From the NCBI RefSeq assembly GCF_000308855.1, contig NZ_BAGM01000112.1, forward strand, positions 1 to 48,704: a stretch of DNA of 48,704 nt, read 5' to 3'. Made by a program: the position numbers and the translations under genes. The notes beneath the pieces are model-generated. The model ran no database searches, was not told the origin of the DNA, and saw only the letters and a list, made by a program, of their open reading frames with translations. This DNA comes from Nocardia veterana NBRC 100344 (GTDB lineage: Bacteria; Actinomycetota; Actinomycetes; Mycobacteriales; Mycobacteriaceae). Below, piece after piece: positions 24,809 to 34,344 of this stretch; positions within the stretch are counted from its first letter, which is position 1; each line of letters starts with the position of its first letter.

Positions 24809-24941
24809 GGGCCCGGATGAACCGGCCCGGCACGATGGAACATGTTGCGCAGGTGGCACTTTCACGCCGGATGATTGCGGCCGCGTCCCGGATGCGGTTA
24901 ACGTTTCGGCCCCGCGCCGGCGAGCAGTGAGGTAGTTCGAG

Positions 24942-26117
24942 GTGAACGCACGCCCCCGTCACGACGTTCGAGTGCTGTCGCGGCAGCTGGTCGGGCATTT
25001 CGCCGAACACATGGCGCCGTGTTCGACCCTGCCCGGCGACGCCCTGCACGGCGACATCACCGCGGTGACCAGGGTCTGTCTGGAGCTGACCGTGGACATC
25101 CTGGAGGGCCGCGAACCCGACGAGAAGGTGCAGCGACTGCAGCGTGCGGCCGCGGACTGGGCTCGTGAAGGCATCCCCATCGACACCGTGCACCACGCCG
25201 TGCACGAGGGATTCCGGCTGGCCTTCGATCTGCTGCTGACCCAGACCGATTCGCGGCACCGGCCGGAGAATCCGGCACAGCTGCTGCTGCGGATCCTCGA
25301 CACCATCACGCCCGCCGTCGCGCTGGCCTATGTCCGCGAACACCAGGCCGCGGTGACCGAACATCACACCGCGGTGCACACACTGGTCTCGGCGCTGCTG
25401 GCCGGACATCCGACCTCGACCATGGCCCGAGCCTGCGGTATCGAGATCGAACCGGCGTATGTCGTGGTGGCGGTCCACATCCCGCCGCATCCGGACGAAT
25501 CCCATCCGAATGTGGACGGGAAGGTGGTCGCCCGCCGCAAATTGCGGCGCGTGCAGACCGCGCTCGCCGGCAGCGGACGCGGCCGGGTGCTGTCGCTGCT
25601 CAGCGTCGACGGCGGCACGATCCTGGTGCCGGAGGCCATGGTCCCCGACGCCGAACTCGACGCGATGATCGCCGCCCTGTCCGAGGCCGCCCGGGTCGGG
25701 CTCACCGCCACCGCGATTCCGACGCCCACCGAGGAGATCTCCGAGGCCGCCGACCGGGCCCACGAACTGCTCGACACCGTCCTTCGGCTGGCCGGCCCGC
25801 CCGGGCTGTACCGCTTCGCCGATCTGGCGATGGAGTACCAATTGACCCGTCCCGGGCCGGGTTTGGACCGGCTGGGCACCCTGCTGGACCCGTTGGACGA
25901 CCATCCCGATCTGCTCGAGACCCTGCGGCGCCATATGGCGACCGGGCTGTCGCGACGTCGCACCGCCCGGCAGTTGCAGGTGCACACCAACACCGTCGAC
26001 TACCGGCTCAAGCGGATCGGTCAACTGACCGGACTGGATCCCGCTCAGCCGAGCGGACTCTGGTACCTGCGCGCCGCGCTGGTGGCCCGGACATATCGGG
26101 ACGCCGCGACGTCCTGA
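24942..26117 (+). CDS. PucR-type helix-turn-helix regulator (second of two)
   Basis: The 391-residue paralogue of the preceding gene has a sensor region (about 1-140), a middle region and the same C-terminal block (DLAMEYQLTRPG, HMATGLSRRRTARQLQVHTNTVDYRLKRIGQLTG). GTG 24942 is preceded by AGTGAGG. It is 133 bases downstream of the first regulator. The two together suggest a duplicated regulator whose copies have diverged in ligand range. The nearest catabolic targets are the lipases upstream or the NCS1/APC permease operon downstream. Confidence 0.9.
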   Translation: MNARPRHDVRVLSRQLVGHFAEHMAPCSTLPGDALHGDITAVTRVCLELTVDILEGREPDEKVQRLQRAAADWAREGIPIDTVHHAVHEGFRLAFDLLLTQTDSRHRPENPAQLLLRILDTITPAVALAYVREHQAAVTEHHTAVHTLVSALLAGHPTSTMARACGIEIEPAYVVVAVHIPPHPDESHPNVDGKVVARRKLRRVQTALAGSGRGRVLSLLSVDGGTILVPEAMVPDAELDAMIAALSEAARVGLTATAIPTPTEEISEAADRAHELLDTVLRLAGPPGLYRFADLAMEYQLTRPGPGLDRLGTLLDPLDDHPDLLETLRRHMATGLSRRRTARQLQVHTNTVDYRLKRIGQLTGLDPAQPSGLWYLRAALVARTYRDAATS

Positions 26118-26284
26118 TCGCCGGCGCCCGGTCAACGGGTCGCACATATGCCACGACTCGGTATGGGCAAAACGTTTGCTAGAAGGTAGCCTTGCACCCC
26201 GTCGCGACGGTTGTCTCAATCCACTACCCGTCCGGCCTCGGCGCGACAGACGGACGGGACGGCAGGGAAAGCGGGTACACGCCG

Positions 26285-26893
26285 ATGGCTACGACTGCGC
26301 AATTGCGGGCCGCCCTCGCGGTTTTGCGCGCCGACACCGATGCGGCCGCCCAGCAGGCCGGAATTTCGGAAATGTCCGGAACCGATGCGGCAGGCGTCGA
26401 ACACGCCCTGCTCGCCGGTTTGCTGTACCGCATGATGGGCGACGATCTGCGACGCGCACTGACCGGCGCCCCGGACCTCACCGCACTCGAGGAACGAGCC
26501 CGGGCGGCCGGTCCCGGTGCCGCGAAATACGCCTCCGACGACCCGTCCCGGCGCGAAGAGCATTGCGCGCAAGCGCATTTCGAGGCCTACTGGCTGGCCG
26601 ACCGGATCGCGGGGCTGCATTTCACCACCGCGCCGCCGGCCGCCGCGCTCCAAGCCGCGGCCCATACCGCCGAAGCCACCCGCACCCTGCTCCGCATCCA
26701 CCGGGACCTGCTGCGCGGCGCCGGTCCCGACGCCGGTGCCGCGGCGTGGGCCGGCGTGATCGAGCAACTCGATCGTGCCCGCGCCCTGGCCGACCGCGCG
26801 GCCGCCGAAGCCGCGGCCCGCGCCCGTTCGGCTCCGGGCCCTCAGTCCGTGGTCGGCGTCGCGGTGCGCAACACCGAATGCCGTACCCCGTAG
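26285..26893 (+). CDS. Hypothetical helical protein
   Basis: The 202-residue, Ala-rich, mostly alpha-helical protein has no signal peptide or membrane helix. An EEHCAQAHFEAYWLADRIAG segment (about 94-113) concentrates the Cys, His and Trp residues. Family unknown. ATG 26285 follows a GGAAAGCGGG stretch. Its last 17 codons overlap the 3' end of the opposing APC permease gene (26842-26893). Confidence 0.55.
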   Translation: MATTAQLRAALAVLRADTDAAAQQAGISEMSGTDAAGVEHALLAGLLYRMMGDDLRRALTGAPDLTALEERARAAGPGAAKYASDDPSRREEHCAQAHFEAYWLADRIAGLHFTTAPPAAALQAAAHTAEATRTLLRIHRDLLRGAGPDAGAAAWAGVIEQLDRARALADRAAAEAAARARSAPGPQSVVGVAVRNTECRTP

Positions 26894-28356
26894 GTGAAGT
26901 AGACGACCAGGCCGATCACCATCCAGACCAGGAAGCGCAACCAGGTCTCGACCGACAGGTTCAGCATCAGCCACAGGCAGGCCAGCACCGCGAGAATCGG
27001 GATCAGCGGCACCAGCGGTACCCGGAATCCCCGCGGCAGTTCCGGCCGGGTACGACGCAGGATCAGCACACCGATCGACACCAGTACGAAGGCGAACAGC
27101 GTGCCGATGTTGACCATCTCCTCCAGCGTGCCGAACTGCACGAACCCGGCGAGGACCGCGCACACCACGCCCACCCCGACGGTCAGCGTGACCGGGGTGC
27201 CGAAGCGGCCCGTGCGGGCGAGCCGCCGCGGCAGCAACCCGTCGCGCGCCATCGCGAACAGCACCCGGGTCTGCCCCAGATACAGCACCATCACCACGGT
27301 CGTCAGACCCGCCAGCGCACCGATGGAGATGATGTTCTTCGCCCAGGTCACGCCGTGCAGCGCGAAGGCGGTGGCGAGGGTGGCGTCGTTCCCGGCCAGG
27401 TCGGTGTAGGGCACCATGCCGGTGAGCACCAGCGTCACCGCCACATACAGGATGGTGACGATCAGCAGCGATCCCAGAATGCCGCGCGGCACGTTGCGCT
27501 GCGGGTTCTTCGTTTCCTCGGCGGTGGTGGCGACCACATCGAATCCGATGAACGCGAAGAACACCAGGCTCGCCGCGGCCAGCAGGCCGTACCAGCCGAA
27601 GGTGCTGTTACCCGCCCCGGTCAGCCACGAGAACAACGATTGATGCAGGCCCTCACCGGCATCGCCCGGTTGCGACGGCGGGATGTAGGGCGTCAGATTC
27701 GACGGTTTGAAGTAGGTGAGCCCGACCACCAGCACCACCGCGATCACCGCGAGTTTGATGGCGACCGCGATCGCCGAAACCCGGGAGGAAACCTTGGTGC
27801 CGATCGCGAGCAGGACCGCCAGCACGACGATCAACAGGGCCGCGCCCCAGTCGAATTCGACCGACCCGAGATGCACGATCGGTGACCGCGATCCCATCAC
27901 CTCGCCCAGATACTGCGACCACCCCTTGGCGACGACCGATGCGGCCAGGGCGAATTCGAGGATCAGGTCCCAGCCGATGATCCAGGCCGCGAGCTCACCG
28001 AAGGTCGCGTAGGAGAACGTGTAGGCACTCCCGGCGACCGGGACGGTCGAGGCGAATTCGGCGTAGCACAGCGCGGTGAGACCGCAGGCGATCGCGGCGA
28101 AGACGAAGGCCAGCGAGACCGAGGGGCCGGCCACATTGCCCGCGGTGCGCGCGGTCAGCGTGAAGATGCCGGCGCCGACCACCACCGCGACGCCGAAGAC
28201 GGTCAGGTCCCAGGCGGTCAGATCCTTGCGGAGTTTCGAATCCGGTTCGTCGGTATCCCGGATGGATTGTTCGACCGATTTCGTTCGAAGCAGGCCACCC
28301 CACCGGTGGGTCGGCACCGATCCGGCCGTGTCCTGCGTTGGCGTCGGCTCCACCAC
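26842..28356 (-). CDS. APC-superfamily amino acid permease (CAT-like)
   Basis: The 504-residue transporter has about 12-14 helices. The substrate loop GAGIFTLTARTAGN (TM1) and the TM6 FIGFDVVATTAEETKNPQRNVP motif are typical of cationic or broad amino-acid permeases of the APC superfamily. GTG 28356 has GGAGGA 6-10 bases upstream. It is the third gene of the minus-strand operon NCS1 permease - APH-fold kinase - APC permease (48 bases after the kinase). The substrate is unknown. Confidence 0.9.
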   Translation of the reverse strand: MVEPTPTQDTAGSVPTHRWGGLLRTKSVEQSIRDTDEPDSKLRKDLTAWDLTVFGVAVVVGAGIFTLTARTAGNVAGPSVSLAFVFAAIACGLTALCYAEFASTVPVAGSAYTFSYATFGELAAWIIGWDLILEFALAASVVAKGWSQYLGEVMGSRSPIVHLGSVEFDWGAALLIVVLAVLLAIGTKVSSRVSAIAVAIKLAVIAVVLVVGLTYFKPSNLTPYIPPSQPGDAGEGLHQSLFSWLTGAGNSTFGWYGLLAAASLVFFAFIGFDVVATTAEETKNPQRNVPRGILGSLLIVTILYVAVTLVLTGMVPYTDLAGNDATLATAFALHGVTWAKNIISIGALAGLTTVVMVLYLGQTRVLFAMARDGLLPRRLARTGRFGTPVTLTVGVGVVCAVLAGFVQFGTLEEMVNIGTLFAFVLVSIGVLILRRTRPELPRGFRVPLVPLIPILAVLACLWLMLNLSVETWLRFLVWMVIGLVVYFTYGVRHSVLRTATPTTD

Positions 28357-28404
28357 ACCATCTCCTCCGTTGTCACCGTTCCCCCGTGACCCGCAGTGAG
28401 CAAC

Positions 28405-29517
28405 CTAACAGCACTCGGCGCTCAGTCCTCGCAACATGGTCGTGAAGGCCTTGCCCTCGGCCGATGCGGCCCAAACCGAGCGACCGAGAAAGTAGTTACG
28501 GTAAGCGATCCGGGCATTGCGCACCTGCCGACGAGGCGGAATCGTGAGGAAGTAATCGATTTCCGACAGTTCGTAGGTGATGTGGACCAGGGGGAACAGC
28601 TCCGGTAGCACCTCGCGTTCGACCGGATCGAGCGGCCGGACCGCGCAGTAGGCGCGCAGGAAGGCGGCGAGTTGCCCGGTCCGGATGCGGGCCGGGCCGC
28701 CTTGCGCGATCGACAGCCAGTCGATCGCGAATCGTTCCACCGCGGTGGCCAGATCGAACACGGCCACCGTGCGGTTGGCGAGGCCGAAATCGAGCACGCT
28801 CGTGATCTGCTCGCCCGACCAGAGCAGATTCGTCCCGTGCCAGTCGTTGTGCGTCCACAGCGCGGGCAGGGCCGAGACCGCGGCCGCGAGATCGGGTGCG
28901 TGACCATTCGCGAGGAAGTCACTCTCGGCTCGCCAGTGCTGCTCCGCCAGGAAGCGGCCGACGGCCGGACGAGCGGACGCGTAACGCTCGACGTCCGCGA
29001 CCGCGTCGGTACACAGGGCGGCCAGCAACGGATGCGGCGGCCGTTCCGGTGCGTCGAAGCCCGCGGCGGCCAGATGCAGGCGGGCGAGCATCGCTCCGGC
29101 GACCTTCGCGTCGGCGGTGCGGTGGTGCGGGCTCCACGAGAAGTCGTCGCGATAGCGATCCTCGCCGACCCCCGGCTCCTGCAGCTCGTAGGTGAATCCG
29201 TCGTGACTCACCACCCGCACCCGCGGAATCGGAATACCTTGGGCCCGAAGATGATTCATGAAGGCGTGTTCGGGAGCGAGGGTTTCGCGGTCGCGCAGGC
29301 GCGCGGGCATCCGCTTGACGACGAGTCCGGTCCCGTCGCCGAGTCGCACGCGAGCGGTGGCCGACAGCGGCCGCCTGCTCCGCCACTCGATCGTCAGCGG
29401 CGCGTCGCCGAGCACGGGGACCAACTCCTCGACCGTCAGCGGCGGGAAGTCCGGAGCGACCAGGGCGCTTTCACCCATCGCGAAGACCCGATCGTCCGGT
29501 CCGGCCGCGCCGGTCAT
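28405..29517 (-). CDS. APH-fold small-molecule kinase
   Basis: The 370-residue protein has the aminoglycoside-phosphotransferase fold: an N-lobe with GLVVKRMP lysine (K69) and the C-lobe catalytic loop HNDWHGTN (223-230, D225 as base) with the metal motif DFG (243-245). Such kinases phosphorylate thiamine, choline, methylthioribose, hydroxylysine or sugars, and rarely drugs. It starts 10 bases after the NCS1 permease stop and lies between two permeases, so a salvage kinase acting on an imported compound fits better than antibiotic resistance. The substrate cannot be read from sequence. Confidence 0.8.
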   Translation of the reverse strand: MTGAAGPDDRVFAMGESALVAPDFPPLTVEELVPVLGDAPLTIEWRSRRPLSATARVRLGDGTGLVVKRMPARLRDRETLAPEHAFMNHLRAQGIPIPRVRVVSHDGFTYELQEPGVGEDRYRDDFSWSPHHRTADAKVAGAMLARLHLAAAGFDAPERPPHPLLAALCTDAVADVERYASARPAVGRFLAEQHWRAESDFLANGHAPDLAAAVSALPALWTHNDWHGTNLLWSGEQITSVLDFGLANRTVAVFDLATAVERFAIDWLSIAQGGPARIRTGQLAAFLRAYCAVRPLDPVEREVLPELFPLVHITYELSEIDYFLTIPPRRQVRNARIAYRNYFLGRSVWAASAEGKAFTTMLRGLSAECC

Positions 29518-29527
29518 GCCGCCGTCC

Positions 29528-30886
29528 TCACCGGACCCGCTCCGGCTCCCGGCGCGAGCCTTCGAAGCGGGCCAGGAGCGCGGTAGCGACCGCGGCGATT
29601 AGGAACGAATACAGCGAGGCCGAAGACCACCAGCCGGGATGTACGCCCAGCAGATCCTGGACCCGCACCCAGAGCCGCGCCCACCAGTCGACCGAACCCG
29701 GGTTGAGGACCTGATAGACCGCGAAGCCGAGCGCCCACGGGACCAGCAGCAGCGGCCGGGCCGGTGCGGTCTCGCTCAGATCCCAGCCCCGGCGGCCCCG
29801 GCCGAGGAAGTAGTCGACCACCAGCACCGCGCACAGCGGAACGAAGACCGACCCGATCAGCAGCAGGAAATTCGAGAATCCGGTGAAATCGTGTACTCCG
29901 AGGGCGAGCACCGTCGCGACGACTCCCACCCCCGCCGCCAGGATGCGCCGGTCCACGCGGGGCAGCAGATTCTGCAACGACATCGCGGTGGAGTACACAT
30001 TCGCGAAGGACTGATCGGATTCGCGCAGCACGAGCACCGCGAAGAACAACCATCCCCCGGCCACGCCGAGAAAGGTGTCGAAGATCCGGTCCGGATCACC
30101 GCCGGCCTGCAGCAGGGCGACGATGCCGAGCAGATAGCACCACGTCTGCGCGACGGAGTAACCGAGCATGGTGGCCCCGGTGGCGGCCCGGGCACCGCGG
30201 GCGTGGCGGGTGTAGTCGGCGGCCAGCGGGACGAACGACACCGCCACCGCCAACGCGGTATCCACTCCGGGAAAGAAGCCGCCCCACGAGGTACCGGCGC
30301 TCGCGGGCCACGGCCGGCCCAGCAACCGAATCGTGAAGTAGCCCATGGCCACCACCACCGCGACCGTCACGTACTTGCGCAGAATGTGCAGCACGTTCAG
30401 CGGCCAGATCGCCATCGCGGTACACAGCACCCCGGCGCCGACGATCACCGCGACCCGGGGCAGCCGATCGTGCGACAGCGCCGCAACCCCGCCCGCGATC
30501 ACGGTCAGTTCGAACACACCCCATCCGACGCACTGCACGATGTTGGCGATCGTCGGCAGATACGACAGCCGCGTGCCGAACAGCCCGCGGAAGTTGGCCA
30601 TCGCCGGCGCACCGGTCCGGGCGCCGACCGCACCGGCCGCGGCGACCATCGCCGTACCGAGGACGGTACCGACCGCGGTGGCCAGCACCGCGGCCACGAC
30701 CGGCAGCTGCGGATGCCCCGCCGGTTGCAGGACGTAGAACGCGCCGGTGAACCCGATGAGGCTGACCCCGAGATTCGCCCAGAACGCGGCCTGGTCGCCG
30801 AAGGACAGCGTCCGCGGCGCGTCGGTGGTCAGCAGCAGCGGAGCCTCGGCCGAGCGGTCTCCCGGCTGCTCGGGCAGAGTCGTCAT
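29528..30886 (-). CDS. NCS1-family nucleobase/thiazole-type permease
   Basis: The 452-residue protein has about 12 helices of the NCS1 (cytosine/purine/thiamine/allantoin) family: the N-terminal SFGDQAAFWANLGVS block, conserved TM1 and TM6 loops, and ADYTRHAR (about 213), which matches the NCS1 DYxR motif. The start is ATG 30886; an in-frame ATG at 30898 is equally possible. It heads the operon with the APH-fold kinase and the APC permease. Its likely cargo is a pyrimidine, purine or vitamin precursor. Confidence 0.85.
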   Translation of the reverse strand: MTTLPEQPGDRSAEAPLLLTTDAPRTLSFGDQAAFWANLGVSLIGFTGAFYVLQPAGHPQLPVVAAVLATAVGTVLGTAMVAAAGAVGARTGAPAMANFRGLFGTRLSYLPTIANIVQCVGWGVFELTVIAGGVAALSHDRLPRVAVIVGAGVLCTAMAIWPLNVLHILRKYVTVAVVVAMGYFTIRLLGRPWPASAGTSWGGFFPGVDTALAVAVSFVPLAADYTRHARGARAATGATMLGYSVAQTWCYLLGIVALLQAGGDPDRIFDTFLGVAGGWLFFAVLVLRESDQSFANVYSTAMSLQNLLPRVDRRILAAGVGVVATVLALGVHDFTGFSNFLLLIGSVFVPLCAVLVVDYFLGRGRRGWDLSETAPARPLLLVPWALGFAVYQVLNPGSVDWWARLWVRVQDLLGVHPGWWSSASLYSFLIAAVATALLARFEGSRREPERVR

Positions 30887-30970
30887 AGCGGTCCACATGC
30901 TATCGGTGGTCCCGGTGGAAATTCGCCCCCAGCTTCGCTCCGGCGCCGGTAGTCGGTAACCTCGTCCCGG

Positions 30971-32275
30971 ATGGTTAGCGTCTCCACATCCGCCCGGCCG
31001 CTGTCGGGACCACGCATGCCGGGAGCCCACCGCATCGGTCGGCTCGTCTGGCTGGTTCCGGCGTTTCTGGCCGCTCTCAGCGTGTTCTGGCTGTTGCGAC
31101 CGAGCTGGCCGCTGCAGCCGATCAAGCGTGAATTCATCGACCTGCAGGTGTACCGCCTGGGCGTGCAGGCGATGTGGGACGGCGCCGATATGTACGGCAG
31201 CCTGCCGAAGACCACCCTCGGAATCAGCCTGCCGTTCATCTATCCTCCGTTCGCCGCGGTCGCGCTGGGACCGTTCGCCTTGCTGCCGTGGAATGCCGCG
31301 GCCGTCGGCTTCTTCGTGGTTTCCACGCTGGCGCTCGCGATAACGCTGTATCTGGTGGCGAGTCGGGTCTGGGGTAGCGGCGGCACCGAGGTGGTGCTGT
31401 GGGCGAGCGCCTGCGCGATCCCGCTCGGGATGCTGCTCGAGCCGGTCCATTCCACCCTCGACTTCGGCCAGGTCAACCTGTTGCTGATGGTGCTGGTCGC
31501 GGCGGACTGCCTGCCGAAGCGCACCCGCTGGCCGCGCGGCATGCTGATCGGCATCGCCGCCGCCGTCAAACTCACGCCCGCGGCGTTCGTCCTCTACTTC
31601 CTGGTGCGCCGCGACTACCGCGCCGCCGTCACCGCGGCGATCACCGGTGCGATCGCCACCGGGATCGCCTTCGCGCTGATGCCGCACGAATCGGTGAAGT
31701 ACTGGTTCGGCGGGATGGGCAACGTCTCCGGGCTCAGCGGGTCGGCCTTCCGGACCAATCAATCGATCCAGGGCGTGCTGGCCCGGTTCCAGGTTCCCGA
31801 ACCCGCCTTCACCGCCCTGTGGGCGTTGCTGAGCCTCGTGCTGCTGGTGCTGGTGGTCGCCGCTATGCGGCGGGCGATCGCCGATCCCCCACTGGCACTG
31901 GCCTTCAATGCCGTGTTCACGCTGCTGGTTTCGCCCATCTCCTGGTCGCACCACTGGGTGTGGATCGCACCGGGTCTGCTCGCGGCCATCGGCGTCGCGA
32001 CCCGGCTGCCGCGCCGCCGGGCGATGATCTGGTACGCGCTCATCGTGGCGACGGCGGTCGTGTTCACCATCGGCCCGCAGAACTGGGAACCGGGTGACAA
32101 CAACCGCGAACTGCACTGGACGCCGTGGCAGCATCTGATCGGTGACACGTATGTCTGGTTGAGCGTGCTACTGGTGGCGATCTACGTCTGCACGGGACCG
32201 CGGCCCGCGACCCAGGAACCGCTGCTGCCGGTTTCGCTGCGGTCGCTGCGCACTCGGGTGCTCACCCGATCCTGA
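30971..32275 (+). CDS. GT87-family (GT-C) alpha-mannosyltransferase-like protein
   Basis: This 434-residue membrane protein has about 10-12 helices. The first outer loop carries the conserved FIDLQVYRLG acidic motif and GISLPFIYPPFAAVALGPFA, both marks of GT87 enzymes that use polyprenyl-phosphate mannose. In mycobacteria such proteins extend lipomannan/lipoarabinomannan. A late outer motif (SPISWSHHWVWIAPGL) also fits. ATG 30971 is close to the start of the divergent NCS1 gene. It stands alone, without other LM/LAM genes in view. Confidence 0.85.
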   Translation: MVSVSTSARPLSGPRMPGAHRIGRLVWLVPAFLAALSVFWLLRPSWPLQPIKREFIDLQVYRLGVQAMWDGADMYGSLPKTTLGISLPFIYPPFAAVALGPFALLPWNAAAVGFFVVSTLALAITLYLVASRVWGSGGTEVVLWASACAIPLGMLLEPVHSTLDFGQVNLLLMVLVAADCLPKRTRWPRGMLIGIAAAVKLTPAAFVLYFLVRRDYRAAVTAAITGAIATGIAFALMPHESVKYWFGGMGNVSGLSGSAFRTNQSIQGVLARFQVPEPAFTALWALLSLVLLVLVVAAMRRAIADPPLALAFNAVFTLLVSPISWSHHWVWIAPGLLAAIGVATRLPRRRAMIWYALIVATAVVFTIGPQNWEPGDNNRELHWTPWQHLIGDTYVWLSVLLVAIYVCTGPRPATQEPLLPVSLRSLRTRVLTRS

Positions 32276-32425
32276 CTCCGGTTCGGCGTCCCGACACGCC
32301 AGGCGCTATCGATCGGTAAATCTCCGGCGCACCGGGTGTCAGCTGCGCCCGCAGGACCGCGACACACCAGCGTCGATTCCGCTACACCCCGGTCACCCTG
32401 CCTTTCCGTCGTACCGTAGGTAGAT

Positions 32426-33289
32426 ATGGACGACAACACGCCGACCACGGAAGGGGATGCCACCCGTCCGGATCGGCAGCTGATCCAGCGGCGAGAGCAA
32501 GCGTGGAGCAACTACCAGCAGGCCTGCGCCGATCTCGCCGGTACCCGAATCCGCGCCAATCTCGACGGATGGAAGCGCTGGCTGCGCATCCTGCCCGGCG
32601 CAGCGGTCGATCAGGCCGAACGCCGCCGCGAGGAGATTCGGGGCGAACTGGCCCGGCACGGTGTCGGCGCCGACGACCGGCACTGGGGCGTGCTGTCGGG
32701 CGGTGACACCGGAACCTTCGGTGGCTGTTTCGGCCTGGAACACACCATCGACCAACTGGCCGAGCGTTGCGCCGAGGTGGATCCGCACTGGGCGCGCACG
32801 CTGCGGCGGATCGCCCGCGACACCACCGATATCCGCCCGCTGGCGGCCGACGGCGATCGCAGCGCCGTCAGCGATCTCACCGAGCGGGTGCTGCAGGCCG
32901 TTCGGATGGCGCCCGACGACGACGCGCGACGCCGGTTGACGATCCATCTGCCGGGCGAGGTCCGCCCGGTGCCCGCGGACCCGACAACCCTGCTGGAACG
33001 GCAGGGACCGGTCACCGTGCAGTTCGAAATCTACGCCAGCACCATCAAACTCGATCACATCGATGTGATCCCGCCGCTGCGCCGCATGGGGCTGGGCACC
33101 GCGACCCTGCGCCATCTGTGCCGCACCGCCGACGCGCACGGCATGCACATCGTCGCCCAATTGGTTCCGACGTTCCGCGACGACGATTCCGCCGTCCCGA
33201 TTCTGGCGCGCTGGTTCCGCGAACAGGGTTTCGAGGTCACCGAGCGACTGGGTGGGCGGGTCGTGCGGGCGCCGTCGAGCATCCGCTAG
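32426..33289 (+). CDS. GNAT-fold acetyltransferase-like protein
   Basis: The protein has 287 residues. The N-terminal 180 residues are helical and of unknown role. The C-terminal 100 resemble the GNAT core: strand IDVIPPL, acetyl-CoA loop RRMGLGTATLRHL (the R/Q-x-x-G-x-G/A pattern), helix and IVAQLVP. A terminal RWFREQGFEVTERLGG fits the last strand. The substrate is unknown. The ATG has no strong ribosome site. Confidence 0.65.
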   Translation: MDDNTPTTEGDATRPDRQLIQRREQAWSNYQQACADLAGTRIRANLDGWKRWLRILPGAAVDQAERRREEIRGELARHGVGADDRHWGVLSGGDTGTFGGCFGLEHTIDQLAERCAEVDPHWARTLRRIARDTTDIRPLAADGDRSAVSDLTERVLQAVRMAPDDDARRRLTIHLPGEVRPVPADPTTLLERQGPVTVQFEIYASTIKLDHIDVIPPLRRMGLGTATLRHLCRTADAHGMHIVAQLVPTFRDDDSAVPILARWFREQGFEVTERLGGRVVRAPSSIR

Positions 33290-33377
33290 CCGACGGTCAT
33301 CACCACCGGTGGTCGGTGCCGCGTGTTCTGGACGCGGATGCCACGGCCGGGCAGTCTTCCGCTCACCGTCAGGCCGA

Positions 33378-34202
33378 TCACCGTGGGCGAGTGAGGAATT
33401 CACCGATCGCCGGGGCCAGTTCCGCGGCCACCGGATCGTTGCTCACCGGCGGAAGTTCCCGCAACTGCGCATCGGGCAGCACCTCGGCCATCCGCTTCGC
33501 GCCCTTGGTGAGTGCGGGGGCGGAGCGGCCGCCGATCAGCAGCAGGGTCGGCGCGGTGAGCGCCGCCCAGTCCTCGGGCCGGATCGTCTCGGCGCGGGTG
33601 AACGGCTTCAACACCGCGAAATCGTGGGCCGTCGAATTCGCCGTGGCGACCAGGTCCTTCCACACCGGCGACAGCCGCATCACGGCCACGACCAGCGCCG
33701 GCACCCCCATCACCTTGGTGAGGTAGTACCGCACCGCGGCGCTGCGCTTGCCCTCGGCGATCCGGGCCTGCAACTTCTCCTCGGCGTCCTTGGGCGGGAT
33801 GTGATCCTTCGGGTCGACGACGAGCGGCGGTTCGAAGGCGACCACATCGGTGATCCCCGGGATCGCGCCGGACCGCGCGGCAGCCAGCGCCAGTACCGCC
33901 CCGGAACCCCAGCCGAACAGTGCCGCCGAACCGCCCACCGCGTCGACGAGCGCGCGCAGATCGGCGATTTCGTCGGCGCTGTCGTACACCCCGGGCGAAT
34001 CGGCGCTGTCGCCGCGGCCACGCCGGTCGTAGTTGATCACCTGCAGGCCGTACTTCTCGGCGAGCGTCTCGGCCAGTTCGACGGTGTTGGGTACCTGTCG
34101 ATATCCGAAGGCGCCGCTGATCAGCACGACGGTCCCCGCGGTTCCGGAACCGATCCGGTCGAAGGCGATGGTGGTGCCGTCCGGCGACGTCACGGTCTGC
34201 AT
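33378..34202 (-). CDS. Alpha/beta-fold hydrolase with atypical catalytic His region
   Basis: This 274-residue cytoplasmic protein has the full core: oxyanion region VLISGAFG, NYDRRGRGDSADS, nucleophile elbow FGWGSGA and the LLLIGGRSAP strand that usually carries the Asp. The C-terminal loop where family members have H-D reads LPPVSNDPVAAELAPAI, so the usual His is Ser/Asn and the expected Asp in GGRS is absent too. It may be a non-enzymatic relative or use a different triad. It converges on the GNAT gene. ATG 34202. Confidence 0.85.
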   Translation of the reverse strand: MQTVTSPDGTTIAFDRIGSGTAGTVVLISGAFGYRQVPNTVELAETLAEKYGLQVINYDRRGRGDSADSPGVYDSADEIADLRALVDAVGGSAALFGWGSGAVLALAAARSGAIPGITDVVAFEPPLVVDPKDHIPPKDAEEKLQARIAEGKRSAAVRYYLTKVMGVPALVVAVMRLSPVWKDLVATANSTAHDFAVLKPFTRAETIRPEDWAALTAPTLLLIGGRSAPALTKGAKRMAEVLPDAQLRELPPVSNDPVAAELAPAIGEFLTRPR

Positions 34203-34344
34203 GTCCTACTCCTTCACGGCGACCGACGATGAGGCGATTGCGGCGAATGCTCGCCAGTCGAAGGTACGCGATGGGTCCGCCGACGGCGGCCGCGCGCCTC
34301 GGTAGGCTCGCACGGACGAATATCCACGGGTGAGGGGGTGCAGG

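Noticed and set aside
26150..26215. AGAAGGTAGCCTTGC stretch resembling an iron (IdeR) box
   Set aside because: Too few matches to the 19-bp IdeR consensus and no iron-related gene downstream.
29528..32134. 868-codon minus-strand frame including the NCS1 permease
   Set aside because: The N-terminal 400 codons are antisense to the GT87 gene and composition-biased; the permease starts near 30886.
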